Positions 61,091 through 64,000 of a stretch of DNA of 64,000 bases are shown here, piece after piece. The notes under the pieces were generated by a model that saw nothing but the letters and a program-made list of their open reading frames with translations, did no database searches and was not told the origin of the DNA. This DNA is from Pseudomonas fluorescens (GTDB lineage: Bacteria; Pseudomonadota; Gammaproteobacteria; Pseudomonadales; Pseudomonadaceae), in the NCBI RefSeq assembly GCF_003732425.1, contig NZ_MOBX01000013.1, positions 806,001 to 870,000 of the forward strand, written 5' to 3'. A program made the position numbers and the translations under genes. Each line of letters begins with the position of its first letter. The first letter of the stretch is position 1.

Positions 61091-63253
61091 TCACACCCCC
61101 GACAGTTGCAGCGGCAATTCGCGCAGGCGTTGCCCGGTCAGGGCGAATACCGCGTTGGCTACGGCTGGCGCGGTCGGCGGCACACCGGCCTCGCCGATGC
61201 CGCCGGGTTTGTCGCTGCTGGGCACAATGTGCACTTCCACCACCGGCATCTCGTTGAGCCGCAGCACCTGATAATCGTGATAGTTGGACTGCACCACCGC
61301 GCCATCCTTGAGCGTCAGTTTGCTGTGCAGCGCCATGCCCAGACCGAAAGTGATGCACGACTCCATCTGCGCGGCGATGCTCTGTGGATTCACCGCAATC
61401 CCGCAGTCCACGGCACAGACCACGCGATGCACGCGGATCGCCAGATTGTCCTGCGAAACTTCCGCGACCTGCGCCACGTAACTGCCGAACGACTCATGCA
61501 CCGCCACGCCCAACGCATGACCGTCCGGCAATGGCGCTTTCCAATTGGCCTTTTCCACCGCCAGATTGAGCACGCCCAAGTGCCGAGGATGATCCTTGAG
61601 CAGGGTTCGTCGGTATTCGACCGGATCCTTGCCCGCCGCAGTGGCCAATTCATCGATCAGCGATTCCATGACAAACCCGGTGTGGCTGTGGCCCACCGAA
61701 CGCAGCCACAACACATTGATCCCGGTCTGCGGTGAATGCAGATCGACTTGGTGATTGGCCAGGCCTTTGACGTAAGGACTGTCGGAAACGCCTTCGACCG
61801 AAGTCGGGTCGATGCCGTTCTTGACCATCGTCGCTTCCATCAACGTGCCAGTCATGATCGACTGCCCGACCAGCACGTGCTGCCAGCTCGACGGCATGCC
61901 ATCAGCGCCGAGGCCGATCTTCGCCTGATGCAGGAACATCGAACGGTAATAACCGCCGCGAATGTCATCCTCACGCGACCATACGGTTTTCACCGGCATG
62001 GCGGCGGCTTTCGCCACTTGCACGGCTTCGGCGACAAAATCTGATGTCGGATTGGCCCGGCGGCCGAAGCCACCGCCAAGGAATTCGGTGTGGATTTCGA
62101 CCTGCTCCGGTTTCAGCCCGGTGATCTTGCCGGCGACCATTTGATCCAGCGTCTGAAACTGCGTGCCGGTCCAGATTTCGCATTTTTCCGCGCTGATCTT
62201 CACCGTACAGTTGAGCGGTTCCATCGGCGCGTGGGCCAGGTACGGCACGCTGTATTCGACGTCAATCTTCTTCGCCGCTTTGCCAAAACTGCCCTTGGCA
62301 TCCCCGGCCTGACTCGCCGATGTGCCTTGCGTCGCGGCCAGTTTGCGGAAACTCGCCAGCAGTTTTTCGCTACTTAGGTCCGCATGCGGGCCAAGATCCC
62401 AGTCGACCTTCAGCGCATCACGCCCCAGCTTCGCCGCCCAGTAATGCTCGGCAATCACCGCCACGCCCGTCGGCACTTGGACCACCTTGTGTACGCCCGG
62501 CACCGCCAGCGCTTCAGCGCCTTCGAAGGATTTAACAGTGGCACCGAATACCGGTGGGCGCGCGACCATTGCGGTCATCAAGCCATCAAACTGCACGTCC
62601 ATGCCGAACCTGGCGCGGCCGGTGATTTTCTCCGGGGTGTCGAGGCGTTTGGTCGGTTTGCCAATGACTTTCCAGTCCTTGGCCTCCTTGAAGGTGATGG
62701 ATTTCGGATCCGGCACCGGCAGTTGCCCGGCGGCATCCGCCAACTCGCCGTAGGTCGCGCGTTTATCGCCGGCAATCACCACACCCGACTCGGTACGAAT
62801 CGCCGACGGCGCCACTTCAAAGCGCTTCGCCGCCGCCTCCACCAGCATCTGCCGGGCAGTCGCGCCTGCCAGGCGATAACGGTCGAACTCCATCCACGTC
62901 GATGTCGAGCCGCCGGTAATCTGCATGCCGCCAAACCCGGGCATGCCGTAATCCGCCGCCGACGCCGGCGAGTGCTCGACGCGGATATTCGACCAGTCCG
63001 CGTCCAGCTCTTCGGCAATCAACATGGTCAGACCGGTCCAGATGCCCTGCCCCATCTCAGAATGCCCAAGCAGCACCGTCACACTGTTGTCCGCCGCAAT
63101 CCGCAAGAACGCATTCGGCGCAAACACCTTGCCTTCATTCTCTGCCGCATAGGCAAACTTGTGCCCGCCGGGGACGACAAATGCCACCACCAGCCCACCG
63201 CCCAAAACGGCGCTGCCCTTGAGAAAACCCCGACGCGATAAAGGACTGTTCAT
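61091..63253 (-). CDS. Isoquinoline 1-oxidoreductase-type molybdoenzyme, large subunit (xanthine dehydrogenase family)
   Basis: A 720-residue protein that binds the molybdenum-cytosine-dinucleotide cofactor in this family. The N-terminus has a Tat motif, SRRGFLKGSAV, so it is exported folded to the periplasm with its small subunit. Landmarks are GHSEMGQGIWTGL near residue 58, FLGGGFGRRANPTSDF near 395 and GGIGEAGVPPTAPAV near 690, whose Glu is the expected catalytic base. The substrate is probably an aldehyde or N-heterocycle but cannot be fixed from sequence. GGAG stands eight bases before the ATG; the small-subunit gene ends 22 bases upstream. Confidence 0.94.
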   Translation of the reverse strand: MNSPLSRRGFLKGSAVLGGGLVVAFVVPGGHKFAYAAENEGKVFAPNAFLRIAADNSVTVLLGHSEMGQGIWTGLTMLIAEELDADWSNIRVEHSPASAADYGMPGFGGMQITGGSTSTWMEFDRYRLAGATARQMLVEAAAKRFEVAPSAIRTESGVVIAGDKRATYGELADAAGQLPVPDPKSITFKEAKDWKVIGKPTKRLDTPEKITGRARFGMDVQFDGLMTAMVARPPVFGATVKSFEGAEALAVPGVHKVVQVPTGVAVIAEHYWAAKLGRDALKVDWDLGPHADLSSEKLLASFRKLAATQGTSASQAGDAKGSFGKAAKKIDVEYSVPYLAHAPMEPLNCTVKISAEKCEIWTGTQFQTLDQMVAGKITGLKPEQVEIHTEFLGGGFGRRANPTSDFVAEAVQVAKAAAMPVKTVWSREDDIRGGYYRSMFLHQAKIGLGADGMPSSWQHVLVGQSIMTGTLMEATMVKNGIDPTSVEGVSDSPYVKGLANHQVDLHSPQTGINVLWLRSVGHSHTGFVMESLIDELATAAGKDPVEYRRTLLKDHPRHLGVLNLAVEKANWKAPLPDGHALGVAVHESFGSYVAQVAEVSQDNLAIRVHRVVCAVDCGIAVNPQSIAAQMESCITFGLGMALHSKLTLKDGAVVQSNYHDYQVLRLNEMPVVEVHIVPSSDKPGGIGEAGVPPTAPAVANAVFALTGQRLRELPLQLSGV

Positions 63254-63275
63254 CGTCTATCTCCCACAAAAGCCA

Positions 63276-63731
63276 TCAGCCGATTTCCGACGCACGCTTC
63301 ACAGCGGCGCGGATGCGTGGATAGGTGCCGCAACGGCAGATATTGCCGGAGAGCGCCTGATCGATATCGCTGTCGGTGGGTTTGGGGATTTTCGCCAGAA
63401 GCGCCGCGGCCGACATGATCTGCCCCGACTGGCAGTAACCGCACTGCACCACGTCGAGTTCGGCCCAGGCTTGCTGCACCGGATGCGAGCCGTCGGTGGA
63501 CAGGCCTTCGATGGTAAGAATTTTTTGTCCATGGGCCACAGCGGTTGCGGGCGTGATGCAGGCGCGCAACGGTGCCCCGTCAACGTGCACGGTGCAGGCC
63601 CCGCACTGGGCCATGCCACAGCCGAATTTGGTACCGGTCAGGTGCGCGACATCGCGTAGGACCCAGAGCAACGGCATGTCCGCGGGGACATCGAGCTCCT
63701 GATCCTTGCCATTGATATTCAAGGTCAGCAT
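63276..63731 (-). CDS. Isoquinoline 1-oxidoreductase-type molybdoenzyme, 2Fe-2S subunit
   Basis: A 151-residue ferredoxin-like subunit. The plant-type cluster is bound by CGMAQCGAC plus a later Cys in RACITPA; the second cluster by CGYCQSG and CRCGTYPR in a four-helix domain. No signal peptide, so it would be carried across the membrane with the Tat-tagged large subunit. It is the first gene of the operon, passing electrons from the molybdenum centre to the cytochrome encoded at 60511-61089. Confidence 0.95.
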   Translation of the reverse strand: MLTLNINGKDQELDVPADMPLLWVLRDVAHLTGTKFGCGMAQCGACTVHVDGAPLRACITPATAVAHGQKILTIEGLSTDGSHPVQQAWAELDVVQCGYCQSGQIMSAAALLAKIPKPTDSDIDQALSGNICRCGTYPRIRAAVKRASEIG

Positions 63732-63983
63732 CGGGGAATTTCCTCAGACTCACGGTGTTCTGAAGGGGCGCCGCTACGGCCACCAATGCCTGTGCGCGCC
63801 TCGACTTATCCCTTTCAGCAAAGCCTAATTTGCGCCTGAAGCCAGACGTGGCGACCACCGGTCATGCAGATGTCGACTTTAATCCTACAGTTGATAACGG
63901 CTCTCACCGAGCCTGCGCAATAGAAAACTCGTCATGAGCGAAACCGGTCCGCGATTACCGCGCGGGTTATCCATCAGATTGGT

Positions 63984-64000
63984 CTGGAGTTGCGAACATG
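63984..64000 (+). other. Possible start of a plus-strand gene cut by the window edge
   Basis: The last three bases are ATG, with GGAG eight bases before them (63986-63989). Divergent placement from the molybdoenzyme operon would suit a regulator gene, but no coding sequence is visible to test this. The 252 bases between the operon and this site show no other gene. Confidence 0.35.

Overview
The window is a high-GC Gammaproteobacterial chromosome segment that reads as a fluorescent Pseudomonas of the P. fluorescens complex. The evidence is a Pseudomonas-type cyclic lipopeptide synthetase, two families of Pseudomonas-style REP/REPIN repeats scattered between genes, and a gene block (ldcA, dnaQ, rnhA, methyltransferase, gloB, mltD, yejA-A-B-E-F, fabI) in the order I recall from P. 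aeruginosa PA1818 down to PA1806. These are inferences from sequence reading; no database was searched.

Region 1 (1-23040) is a secondary-metabolite locus. Three non-ribosomal peptide synthetase genes lie on the minus strand in biosynthetic order: a two-module starter enzyme (13778-20188), a four-module enzyme (471-13487) and the first 158 residues of a third (1-474, cut by the window edge). Reading the adenylation pockets by eye gives Leu-Glu/Gln-Thr-Leu-Leu-Ser for the six complete modules, preceded by a starter condensation domain that would attach a fatty acyl chain. The second and third enzymes begin with TubC-like docking segments. Divergent from the starter gene is a LuxR-type regulator (20677-21471) with two RsmA/E-like motifs at its ribosome-binding site, then a NodT/OprM-like outer membrane efflux lipoprotein (21646-23040). 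The divergent promoter region holds a tight cluster of inverted repeats.

Region 2 (23197-31796) is mixed. It has a SCO1-like copper protein overlapping a PCu(A)C-type periplasmic copper chaperone, a membrane protein of unknown function, an orphan sulfonate/nitrate-type ABC binding protein with an AT-rich upstream region, an LTA-synthase-family membrane phosphotransferase, an AT-rich orphan gene flanked by an 18-bp perfect palindrome, and katG.

Region 3 (31915-43631) carries a minus-strand run nadK - metallophosphoesterase - rhomboid protease - DUF1315 - DUF2797 - pepN with overlapping or closely spaced genes, a divergent DUF1853 protein with a nuclease-like motif, arsB, an NAD(P)H-dependent FMN reductase, a small conserved-looking protein, a LysR regulator and a GNAT acetyltransferase.

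Region 4 (43628-59289) is the conserved block: ldcA, dnaQ, rnhA, a SAM methyltransferase, gloB, mltD, the yej peptide ABC transporter with two binding proteins, and fabI.

Region 5 (59371-64000) has a GAF-GGDEF diguanylate cyclase and a three-gene isoquinoline-1-oxidoreductase-type molybdoenzyme operon (2Fe-2S subunit, large subunit, dihaem cytochrome c). A possible plus-strand gene starts at the very edge. No tRNA, rRNA, CRISPR array, transposase or phage gene was seen.
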